In this document: positions 12,701-19,784 of the stretch, one piece after another
How the letters are laid out: every line of letters begins with the position of its first letter
Numbering within the stretch: position 1 is the first letter of the stretch
DNA from: Agrostemma githago
Taxonomy: Eukaryota; Streptophyta; Magnoliopsida; Caryophyllales; Caryophyllaceae
Direction of reading: 5' to 3'
NCBI GenBank assembly: GCA_958450325.1
Contig: OY288251.1
Location: 69,829,666-69,893,665, forward strand
DNA length: 64,000 nt
Notes under the pieces: generated by a model
Told to the model about the DNA's origin: nothing
Database searches by the model: none
What the model saw: only the letters and a program-made list of their open reading frames with translations
Made by a program: the position numbers and the translations under genes

Positions 12701-13659
12701 CTGACTGGGACAACATTGGCTATCCATGTAGGGTACTTTACTTCACGGATGAAACCAGCTTCGATGAGTTTGTTGACTTCCTTTTCAATTTCAGGCACAA
12801 GCTCAGGCCGGAAGCGACGCTGAGGCTGCTTCTTAGGATTAACTCCCTTCTTGATTGCTAAGCGATGTACTGCAACCCTTGGACTGAGTCCTGGCATTTC
12901 CTTGTAGCTCCAAGCAATGACATCTTTGTACTCGAGCAACAATTTGTAGTACTCGTCTTCTTCCTCCTTAGTCAGTAGAGCACTCACATATATGGGGCGG
13001 GGGTCTTCAGAAGTCCCCAGGTTGAGTTCTTTCAACTCATCTACCGTTAATTGCCCACCGTCTTCTAATGGTTCGGGTGCTTCATCTGCATCCACTTCTT
13101 GATTATCGTCAGGGATCTCCTCTACCGTTATATGATAAGAGGTTGCCACTTCTGAAGTCTTCGCCTTCTTGATGCTGTTTTCGTTTGATGATGACGAGTC
13201 GACATGCTCACCATTTTTTGAGTGACCAGTGAGAATCAAGACGCGACTCCGTATTTTGAGTGGTGTATGTTGTATGATGTCCACTGCTTGCGAGCGCTTC
13301 ATGCGGGAGGGTATTGCGCTTCTTAAATCATCGTCTAGTTTCACTTCTTCTTCTTTTGGTTTTGCAGGAGTTGAGGGATGACGACCTTCACCTTTATCTT
13401 TCTTGGGGACCCCTAGCCGATTGAAAACTGTTTTTGTCTGGGCGCCTAGGCGACGATGCGCTGATTTTCGATAGATGCTTTGTGGTATAGGGTTTAGCAA
13501 CACTGCTTCACTTCCCCCTTGGTTGCCCAATCTGTTAAACACAGAACGATGATTTGTTGAAGAATTCGTCATTCCTATCCTGTCAAACACAGAAGTTCGG
13601 ATCGTCTCCATGGGCGCACTTATCCTCTCGAAGATTGATGTGGGTGACGGCTCTATCAT
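9751..13659 (-). CDS. pol: Tat retrotransposon pol polyprotein (RT, RNase H, second RNase H, integrase)
   Basis: 1302 aa, uninterrupted. Residues 1-85 hold repeated [ST][IV]FxRhG motifs (SVFDRIG, SVFNRLG, TVFNRLG). Reverse transcriptase spans about 290-470 with YVDD at 428-431. A first RNase H-like domain lies at about 570-690. A second RNase H at about 718-845 keeps D724, E762, D786 and D836. Integrase has a zinc finger (H951, H958, C989, C992) and a D1021, D1082, E1118 triad with exact DD35E spacing. No chromodomain is seen. The protein makes DNA from the element RNA and inserts it into host chromosomes. Its ATG overlaps a gag-type TGA (ATGA) at 13656-13659, but that TGA belongs to the duplicated gag tail, not to the main gag ORF. 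Confidence 0.95.
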   Translation of the reverse strand: MIEPSPTSIFERISAPMETIRTSVFDRIGMTNSSTNHRSVFNRLGNQGGSEAVLLNPIPQSIYRKSAHRRLGAQTKTVFNRLGVPKKDKGEGRHPSTPAKPKEEEVKLDDDLRSAIPSRMKRSQAVDIIQHTPLKIRSRVLILTGHSKNGEHVDSSSSNENSIKKAKTSEVATSYHITVEEIPDDNQEVDADEAPEPLEDGGQLTVDELKELNLGTSEDPRPIYVSALLTKEEEDEYYKLLLEYKDVIAWSYKEMPGLSPRVAVHRLAIKKGVNPKKQPQRRFRPELVPEIEKEVNKLIEAGFIREVKYPTWIANVVPVRKKNGQLRICVDFRDLNNACPKDDFPLPVTELMIDATTGHEALSFMDCTAGYNQIHMAPEDQEATAFRTPKGIFCYTVMPFGLKNAGATYQRAMQKIFDDMLHKTIECYVDDVVVKSKKRQYHIKDLQTVFERLRKCQLKMNPLKCAFGVTSGKFLGFVVRHRGIEIDQTKIKAIREMPVPKTLKELRGLQGRLAYIRRFISNLAGRCQPFNHLMKKNAPYEWDDKCQHAFESIKKYLASAPVLGAPIPGKPLILYIAAQERSLGAMCAQEIEDRKERALYYLSRTLVGAEVNYSPIEKICLALVFAIQKLRHYMQAHTIHVVSKADPIKYILSRPVLSGRLAKWAVLLKQYDLVFVPQKAVKGQAIADFFADHPVPAEWELSDDLPGEEIFYVDVLPAWQMYFDGAARQDGAGAGVVFVSPQSHVLPYSFSLTQLCSNNVAEYQALILGLQMALEIGIQDMDIYGDSQLVISQVLDEYEVRKEDLVPYHQQALRLLNQLDTVNIGHVPRSANKLADALANLAATLALGAEESMQVPVCNRWAMPLLEEEENRNETNMINVYTIDEDDWRQPIIDFLDHQKLPDDPRHKVEIRRRSPKFIHFKGTLYRRSFLGQWLRCLGKDESTEAMHEAHSGICGAHQSGPKLYDRVKRMGYYWPSMVQDCIDFARKCGACQFNANFIHQPPEPLHPTVSSWPFEAWGLDVVGPLTPKASNGHEYILAGTDYFSKWAELVTLREVKKENVVDFIRTQIIYRYGVPQRIITDNGKPFVNQLVTSLAEKFKFKQHKSSMYNAPANGLAEAFNKTLCNLLRKVVAKSKRDWHERVGEALWTYRTTYKTPTQATPYALVYGVEAVLPLELQIPSLRIAIQEGLTEDENDKLRLEELEALDEKRLQAQQKLQCYQARLSRAFNKKVRPRSFQVGDLVLAVRRPIITSHKPVGKFTAKWDGPYVVREVYTNGAYKVVDEDGVRVGPINGKFLKRYYS

Positions 13660-14475
13660 GCCCCCTGCCTTGCCGTCTTCGATCTCTTCCGCCGTGATAT
13701 GTTGTGATGATCTCTTCCAATCTTTACTGGTGGAGGAGGTTGATAGCTTACCCCAGGCTTGGCAACTCTACATACGCCTTCTTTTTCATATTGGTCTTGT
13801 TGTGCTTTACTAAGGCCATATGGTTTTGGAATTTCGTCAACAGCCGTCCCCATGGGATTTGGTTTTGAATAATCGTAACCTGCTTTCTCTAACAATTTGT
13901 GGGCATTGGGGTTACAAAATTTGTCGAACTCTTTCAGCCTTTGGGTATCTTCAACCGCACTGTCGAATCCATCTAAAGGTGGTCCAATGATCTTGGTTTC
14001 TGATGAACTTGGCAGAGGTGTGGTGACCTTGGCTACCCATTCTTGCTTAAATGTTTGACTTGGTTTGTTTTTCTCCTTAGATTCCGTCTTTGTTGGAGTA
14101 CATTCTACAAAAGGACTCTCCCCTTCTTTGCGACGGGACTTCGGGATGTATCGAAGGACAGGTGGTGCAGACGTCAGTGGCACTTCTTGCTTCTTGGGAA
14201 TTACCACTGGACTGGTGAATTTGATAACGTTGTTTTCCTTTAGTTCGTCTTCCTTTTCCTCAGAACGAACTGCAGCTGCATCTTTTATGATGACGTTCTT
14301 TTCCAGCTTGCCTCCAGCCCCAGTTGAGGAGATGGTGGTTGGCATAAACTCGTTAGGCGTTGCGTCCTCATCGAAAAACTTAGCATCTGCGAAGAAGGTG
14401 TCAGCCTTGGAGAATGGTTTGGTGTCTCCATTTATTTTCCTTTCACCCCCTCGGTAGTACTTCAGACATTGATGA
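13656..14475 (-). pseudogene. Orphan duplicated gag C-terminus
   Basis: This frame repeats the last ~270 residues of the gag-pro ORF and ends at the same ...KTARQGA stop. It has no gag start of its own because it begins at the duplication breakpoint; the apparent upstream Met is in another frame. Its TGA overlaps the ATG of the complete pol ORF, so it keeps the original gag/pol junction. Confidence 0.85.
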
Positions 14476-14928
14476 CTCACCATTTTTTGAGTGACCAGTG
14501 AGAATCAAGACGCAACTCCGTATTTTGAGTGGTGTATGTTGTATGATGTCCACTGCTTGCGAGCGCTTCATGCGGGAGGGTATTGCGCTTCTTAAATCAT
14601 CGTCTAGTTTCACTTCTTCTTCTTTTGGTTTTGCAGGAGTTGAGGGATGACGACCTTCACCTTTATCTTTCTTGGGGACCCCTAGCCGATTGAAAACTGT
14701 TTTTGTCTGGGCGCCTAGGCGACGATGCGCTGATTTTCGATAGATGCTTTGTGGTATAGGGTTTAGCAACACTGCTTCACTTCCCCCTTGGTTGCCCAAT
14801 CTGTTAAACACAGAACGATGATTTGTTGAAGAATTCGTCATTCCTATCCTGTCAAACACAGAAGTTCGGATCGTCTCCATGGGCGCACTTATCCTCTCGA
14901 AGATTGATGTGGGTGACGGCTCTATCAT
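14476..14928 (-). pseudogene. Truncated duplicate of the pol N-terminus
   Basis: It starts with the same MIEPSPTSIF as pol, overlapping the gag-pro stop by ATGA. It follows pol for about 150 residues to LTGHSKNGE, then crosses the breakpoint into an unrelated frame and stops at 14443. It contains no reverse transcriptase. Any initiation coupled to the main gag stop would produce this short peptide rather than full pol. Confidence 0.85.
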
Positions 14929-17900
14929 GCCCCCTGCCTTGCCGTCTTCGATCTCTTCCGCCGTGATATGTTGTGATGATCTCTTCCAATCTTTACTGGT
15001 GGAGGAGGTTGATAGCTTACCCCAGGCTTGGCAACTCTACATACGCCTTCTTTTTCATATTGGTCTTGTTGTGCTTTACTAAGGCCATATGGTTTTGGAA
15101 TTTCGTCAACAGCCGTCCCCATGGGATTTGGTTTTGAATAATCGTAACCTGCTTTCTCTAACAATTTGTGGGCATTGGGGTTACAAAATTTGTCGAACTC
15201 TTTCAGCCTTTGGGTATCTTCAACCGCACTGTCGAATCCATCTAAAGGTGGTCCAATGATCTTGGTTTCTGATGAACTTGGCAGAGGTGTGGTGACCTTG
15301 GCTACCCATTCTTGCTTAAATGTTTGACTTGGTTTGTTTTTCTCCTTAGATTCCGTCTTTGTTGGAGTACATTCTACAAAAGGACTCTCCCCTTCTTTGC
15401 GATGGGACTTCGGGATGTATCGAAGGACAGGTGGTGCAGACGTCAGTGGCACTTCTTGCTTCTTGGGAATTACCACTGGACTGGTGAATTTGATAACGTT
15501 GTTTTCCTTTAGTTCGTCTTCCTTTTCCTCAGAACGAACTGCAGCTGCATCTTTTATGATGACGTTCTTTTCCAGCTTGCCTCCAGCCCCAGTTGAGGAG
15601 ATGGTGGTTGGCATAAACTCGTTAGGCGTTGCGTCCTCATCGAAAAACTTAGCATCTGCGAAGAAGGTGTCAGCCTTGGAGAATGGTTTGGTGTCTCCAT
15701 TTATTTTCCTTTCACCCCCTCGGTAGTACTTCAGACATTGATGAAGGGTTGAAGCGACAATGCCATTCTCATGCTTCCAGGGTCGTCCCAGCAGTAACCC
15801 ATAGGATGTCTTCGCTTCGATCACATGGAACAACACGTCAGAAGAAAGGTCATCCATGGTAAGGTTTACACGGATCATCCCGACCGCACGTTCTCTTGTC
15901 AAGTTGAAACCGTGAATTACTGTTCGACTGCTCGTAAGTTCCCCCACGGTGATGCCCAATTCTTTCATTGTAGCTTTCGGCATTATGTTGACTCCTGAGA
16001 CTCCATCTATCAAGATTCGCTTGACCTTTTTCCCCTTGATATAGCCGGACATGTAGAGCGGCCTATTATGAGGCTTAGATCCAAGGAGTAAGTCTTCATC
16101 CGAGAAAGTCAAGGCAGCGTTGCAGGAAAGACATTGACTTGATTGTTCTGGGGGTTCCGCCACATCCTTCATCTTGCCGGCGTATAGCTCTGGCTTCTCG
16201 AGTCCTTGGAGGATCAACTCGCGACTCTCTTTAGGAAGATGGAATATTTGTCTCCAACCCATATTTGCAGGAAGTCCATCTAGAGCCTTGACGATCTTCA
16301 TCTCCTTTTGAGGTTGCGCCTGCTGTGAAGGTTCGGGCTCAACTACGTCACTTTTATCCACTTCTTCGTCGTGATCAGCAGGTGAGGCAGAGACGGTGTA
16401 AACAGCCACTTCATCCAGGTAGTCTTCTGGAAAGAATTCTTCAAGAGTAATCGGAATAAGCGGCTCCTGTTCCAATAGATCCTCGGGTAGGACATGCGAC
16501 TTGACAATCGTTTTAGACTTCTTCTTCCCCTCGGATTTGCGAGGTTGTTGCTTTCTTGCCTGTTTTCGACGGCGGTGAACAGGCTTGACTATCTGTTTAG
16601 TTTGTTTCCTTGGCTTCTTGCGTGTCACCAAGGTCCATCCTTCGTCATCACGAACATCTTCTTCATCCTGAAGACTTGCTTTCTTGATTTGTGACTCTGA
16701 AGGCGGCGACAATGCTAGCCTCGGAATCCACAATGTCACGGGCTCGAGGGTCCCAAATTGTAGCATATGTGCAGTCAATTCACCAGCTGCTTTTGTCGAC
16801 TCCTGTCCTGGTTGCTCTCCGACTGCAGTAGTTTGGTTTGTCGCCACCGTTTCATCAATATCGAGGATTATCTTCCCATCCCTCGAAAGCTGCATGATTT
16901 TTTCTTTGAGCGTTATACACTTCTCGATAGGGTGACTTACCAGTCTGTGATAACGACAGTATTTAGGATCGTTTGTCTTGTCAGCTTGCTCGGGCCGCTT
17001 GGGCTCTGGTAGCTGTATGATGTTCTTCTCCAGCAAATCGTCGAGCATCCCTGACAAGTCCGAATCAGGAAACGGGTACTTCTTAGCCTGCAGTTCTTTC
17101 AATGTAGGCCTATTCTTCCGGTAGTCATAAGAGAATGACTCATTCCGTTTTTCATCTTTTGACCTGCCTGAGATCTTGACTGGTCCACTACCTGCGTCGA
17201 CAGTCATTGTCTCCTTTGTTTTTGACCCCTTTTCGGTCTTCTTGAATTCCTTCTTTTCACCAGGTGGTTTAGAAGAAGAGGCTCGGTTCTTGCCGCGCCC
17301 TTGTTTGATGGTGATTTCCATGTCATGTGCCCGAGTTGCCAAATCCTGAAAGCTTCTTGGCTTAATCCCATGTAGAATGTACAGGAGATCCCAGTTCATG
17401 CCATTGATGCACATTTCGACCGCGGAAGCTTCACTCAGACGGTCTTTGCATTCCAGACTTAGCGCACGCCAGCGGTTGATGTAGTCAATGACCGGTTCTT
17501 CATCCCACTGGGCAGTGTTTGTCAGCTCGCTCATGCTAACAATGCGTCTGGTACTGTAGAATCGGTTCAGGAATTCGTCTTCCATCCGAGTCCAGCTGTC
17601 GATCGATTCAGCTTCCAAATCTGTGTACCAGTCGAAAGCTATTCCCTTGAGAGAGCGTACGAACTGCTTGACAAGGCGATCACCCCCAGTTCCAGCGTTG
17701 TTGCATGTCTCCACGAAGTGTGCAACATGTTGCTTCGGATTACCCTTCCCATCAAACAGCTGAAACTTCGGGGGTTGATATCCAGCAGGCATGCGCAGGT
17801 CATCAATCCTTTTGGTGTAGGGCTTGATGTATCGTCCAGTGGGATTATTTTCTCCGAGTTGAGTCTTGATTGCGTTGGCTATCAGACTCTGCAACTGCTC

Positions 17901-18488
17901 TGAGGTGTAAGCTCCAGGCCCTTTCTTTGAAGGCTTTCCACCTTGAACTCCATCATCCCTTTCACTGTCGCTCCCGCGGATGCTGCTCTTCTCACTGCCA
18001 CTGTCATCGTGCACACTAGGAGTAGGCTTTTCGCGGAGCTCAATCACCTCCTTTTGAAGATCTTCAATCTTCTGGTTCTTCTCTTCATTCTCCCTTTGCA
18101 TTTTTTCAACGAGTTTGGCCAGCTCCGCGACTTGATCTTCGATGCTGGAACCACTAGCCATCATCACTGAAGCGCTGATAGGAGTGGCGGCTTCCTTCTT
18201 CATTGGCGACACCTTGGGCTTGCGCGGGGAGGCGGTGTTGCTCTTGGAGACTTCATCCTTGCGGGAAGAAGAAGAGGCTGCAATCATGGCTTTGGCGGCG
18301 GCAGCAATTGAGGCAGCAGAGATCTTGCGCGGCCTGGTAGGAACGTGGGCAGCGCGTAGGCTGGCGGCAGCGGCGTCGAGGGCAGCCTTCTTCGCCTTCG
18401 CCCTGGTGACCATGCCAGCAGATTGTTGGAGAGCGTCAGCGTAGGTCTTCCTGGGGGTGTTGAAAGTGTTATTTTGATTTGTAGACAT
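14925..18488 (-). CDS. gag: Tat retrotransposon gag-protease polyprotein
   Basis: 1187 aa from the first ATG (18488); an in-frame extension to 18518 starts with TTG. The N-terminus is alanine/lysine-rich, followed by a coiled-coil-like stretch at about 115-155. The retrotransposon gag core at about 230-395 includes FDWYTDLEAESIDSW and FLNRFYSTRRIVSM. A variant zinc knuckle, C-X2-H-X4-H-X4-C, lies at about 511-524. An aspartic protease domain is centred on D828 (ILIDGVSGVNIMP), where the usual D-S/T-G is D-G-V-S-G. The ORF is open throughout and ends in TGA overlapping a pol ATG. Gag packages the element RNA; the protease matures the products. Confidence 0.93.
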   Translation of the reverse strand: MSTNQNNTFNTPRKTYADALQQSAGMVTRAKAKKAALDAAAASLRAAHVPTRPRKISAASIAAAAKAMIAASSSSRKDEVSKSNTASPRKPKVSPMKKEAATPISASVMMASGSSIEDQVAELAKLVEKMQRENEEKNQKIEDLQKEVIELREKPTPSVHDDSGSEKSSIRGSDSERDDGVQGGKPSKKGPGAYTSEQLQSLIANAIKTQLGENNPTGRYIKPYTKRIDDLRMPAGYQPPKFQLFDGKGNPKQHVAHFVETCNNAGTGGDRLVKQFVRSLKGIAFDWYTDLEAESIDSWTRMEDEFLNRFYSTRRIVSMSELTNTAQWDEEPVIDYINRWRALSLECKDRLSEASAVEMCINGMNWDLLYILHGIKPRSFQDLATRAHDMEITIKQGRGKNRASSSKPPGEKKEFKKTEKGSKTKETMTVDAGSGPVKISGRSKDEKRNESFSYDYRKNRPTLKELQAKKYPFPDSDLSGMLDDLLEKNIIQLPEPKRPEQADKTNDPKYCRYHRLVSHPIEKCITLKEKIMQLSRDGKIILDIDETVATNQTTAVGEQPGQESTKAAGELTAHMLQFGTLEPVTLWIPRLALSPPSESQIKKASLQDEEDVRDDEGWTLVTRKKPRKQTKQIVKPVHRRRKQARKQQPRKSEGKKKSKTIVKSHVLPEDLLEQEPLIPITLEEFFPEDYLDEVAVYTVSASPADHDEEVDKSDVVEPEPSQQAQPQKEMKIVKALDGLPANMGWRQIFHLPKESRELILQGLEKPELYAGKMKDVAEPPEQSSQCLSCNAALTFSDEDLLLGSKPHNRPLYMSGYIKGKKVKRILIDGVSGVNIMPKATMKELGITVGELTSSRTVIHGFNLTRERAVGMIRVNLTMDDLSSDVLFHVIEAKTSYGLLLGRPWKHENGIVASTLHQCLKYYRGGERKINGDTKPFSKADTFFADAKFFDEDATPNEFMPTTISSTGAGGKLEKNVIIKDAAAVRSEEKEDELKENNVIKFTSPVVIPKKQEVPLTSAPPVLRYIPKSHRKEGESPFVECTPTKTESKEKNKPSQTFKQEWVAKVTTPLPSSSETKIIGPPLDGFDSAVEDTQRLKEFDKFCNPNAHKLLEKAGYDYSKPNPMGTAVDEIPKPYGLSKAQQDQYEKEGVCRVAKPGVSYQPPPPVKIGRDHHNISRRKRSKTARQGA

Positions 18489-18542
18489 CTTCTTGCAAAG
18501 TTGCCTTGGTTGCTTCAACGGTAGAGATGAGAGGTAGAGATT

Positions 18543-18560
18543 TTCACGTCGGGTTCACCA
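18543..18560 (-). other. Primer binding site, tRNA-Trp type
   Basis: The plus strand reads ttcacgtcgggttcacca, identical to the last 18 bases of plant tRNA-Trp(CCA) including CCA as I remember it (...TTCACGTCGGGTTCA+CCA). On the element's strand this is TGGTGAACCCGACGTGAA, five bases inside the 5' LTR. It primes minus-strand synthesis. Confidence 0.8.
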
Positions 18561-18565
18561 AAATT

Positions 18566-19196
18566 TGTAACCACAAATTTTGTATCGCAGCTAACTGAAA
18601 TACAAAACAAGGAAACAAATAAATTTTATTAATTATTTATCAAAAGTTCGTGTACAACCTCTAATGTATCCTCTGATTCTAACGCCGTTTAGGGAACACG
18701 TGTACGCGGTACACGTGAGAGATGCGTGCGTAGCTGACTTGTGTTGCCTTGCGCGCGTTGTAATTTGCTATTCTCGAGAGGGTCGCTTGGACTTGAATCT
18801 CCCTTGAATGTTTGAATTTGTCTTGGATCTTCTGACGGCTTGCGACGGATTTGATGGAGAGCTTGTAGCGACTTCTTGTCTTTTTCTCTCTGGATCCTTT
18901 GCTTCAGAATTTTCCAATCCCCTTCAAATGAATGAGGAGAGCTCTATTTATAGAGTTTTGGTTCTCCTTGGTGGACTTTGTAGTCACAGGCCCGTTTATG
19001 GGCTTATGAGTGACATTGACCCAATTTGTCTTCCTTTCGGGTTTAATGATCCAAACGAGCCAATTTGTAATTCGGATCGACCCATATTTCATTTACTCGG
19101 GACAAAATAATTAAATTGAGTTAAGATTTTATATTAACTCAAAATAATTATTTAATTTAATTTATTCGACACATTAATAAATTTTTAGTGCCTACA
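18566..19196 (-). repeat. 5' LTR of the Tat element
   Basis: 631 bp, TG...CA ends, matching 5796-6426 except at 18768. It carries the element promoter and is followed by the second ATCGT target-site copy (19197-19201). Confidence 0.95.
18944..18952 (-). promoter_or_regulatory. TATA box of the Tat element 5' LTR
   Basis: The minus strand reads CTCTATAAATAGAGC, a strong TATA box inside the 5' LTR; transcription would start about 30 bases further along the minus strand. The same box in the 3' LTR lies at 6174-6182. Confidence 0.65.
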
Positions 19197-19392
19197 ATCG
19201 TCAATGTAACTTTTAATATATAAGATAAAATATAGTCATGTAAATCTTGTTTAAATTGTCTAATCGAGTACGTTATAAATATCACATTTTGATCATTTTT
19301 AGAAATACATAACTAAAGATATAGACAAAAGGAAATGTGTATCGACAAGTGTGAAAAAACAAATGCAAACAACTAAAATAGAACGAATAGAG

Positions 19393-19784
19393 TATTTCGC
19401 ACGGTTACGACTTCCGACGTGTAAGCTTAGGTGATAAATTAGGTTGACCAAGTTGAGTTGGGTTAATATGGGTCGACAAATTCGGTTAACAAAATTAATC
19501 TATTAACTTTTTCCAGGTCACCTTGGGTCATTTCGGATCCTATCGACTATAGATCAAATGATTTGGTTCAAGACTTATCGAATCGGGTCAATCAAGTTTG
19601 AGGTTAGGTTAGGTTGGATCGGGTTGTGTCAACTGTGCTTGGGTCAGCTTGCTTTCCCGTGCTTAGTCATGGGTTAATGGGCCAGGTCAAGTACTCCAAA
19701 TTAAGAGCCCATCTTCAACACAATACTCGTATCACCTTTCTCCTCCATTCTTCAACAGTTGCGCAAAACATACCAAATTCCACA
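19393..19784. other. Upstream region of the small membrane-protein gene
   Basis: Holds repeated gggtcaa/ggttgg words at 19440-19630, then the probable 5' UTR of the gene starting at 19785. An upstream in-frame ATG at 19614 would extend the ORF, but the conserved-looking protein starts at MASAEKP, so that extension is not used. Confidence 0.4.

Larger units (their letters stand above)
13207..15744 (-). repeat. 1269-bp tandem duplication across the gag/pol junction
   Basis: 13207-14475 and 14476-15744 are head-to-tail copies with constant offset 1269. I see two differences: 13245 G against 14514 A (Arg/Cys in pol) and 14134 C against 15403 T (Arg/His in gag). The breakpoint reads attgatga|ctcacc and has essentially no microhomology. 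Each copy contains the last ~270 gag codons and the first ~150 pol codons. Confidence 0.93.
5796..19196 (-). mobile_element. Complete Tat-clade Ty3/gypsy LTR retrotransposon
   Basis: The element is 13,401 bp, transcribed on the minus strand, and flanked by ATCGT (5791-5795 and 19197-19201). In its own direction: 5' LTR (19196-18566), tRNA-Trp primer site, gag-pro ORF, an internal 1269-bp tandem duplication, pol ORF, a 3.3 kb non-coding 3' region with a tandem array, polypurine tract, 3' LTR (6426-5796). Pol has reverse transcriptase, a first RNase H, a second full RNase H and integrase. The second RNase H plus a long repeat-bearing 3' region are marks of the Tat clade (Retand, Ogre and relatives). 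By eye the two LTRs differ at one base (5998 T against 18768 C), so insertion is recent. Both main ORFs are open, so the copy may still make protein. Confidence 0.93.
5729..19392. mobile_element. Stowaway-like MITE split by the Tat retrotransposon
   Basis: Left part 5729-5795 starts CTTCCTCCGTTTCATGTCAT after TA. Right part 19202-19392 ends, on the opposite strand, with CTCTATTCGTTCTATTTTAG, followed by TA at 19393. The two ends share TTGTTTGCATTTGTTTTTT as inverted repeats of roughly 39 bp. Removing the retrotransposon and one ATCGT copy leaves a MITE of about 258 bp with intact ends. The MITE is therefore older than the retrotransposon. Confidence 0.75.

Noticed and set aside
15334..15726. 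130-aa ORF on the strand opposite to gag (also at 14065-14457)
   Set aside because: It is the antisense of the conserved gag C-terminus and is repeated only because that DNA is duplicated.
13207..15744. Simple assembly duplication
   Set aside because: Not excluded, but the two copies differ at two bases that change amino acids, which argues for two real copies.
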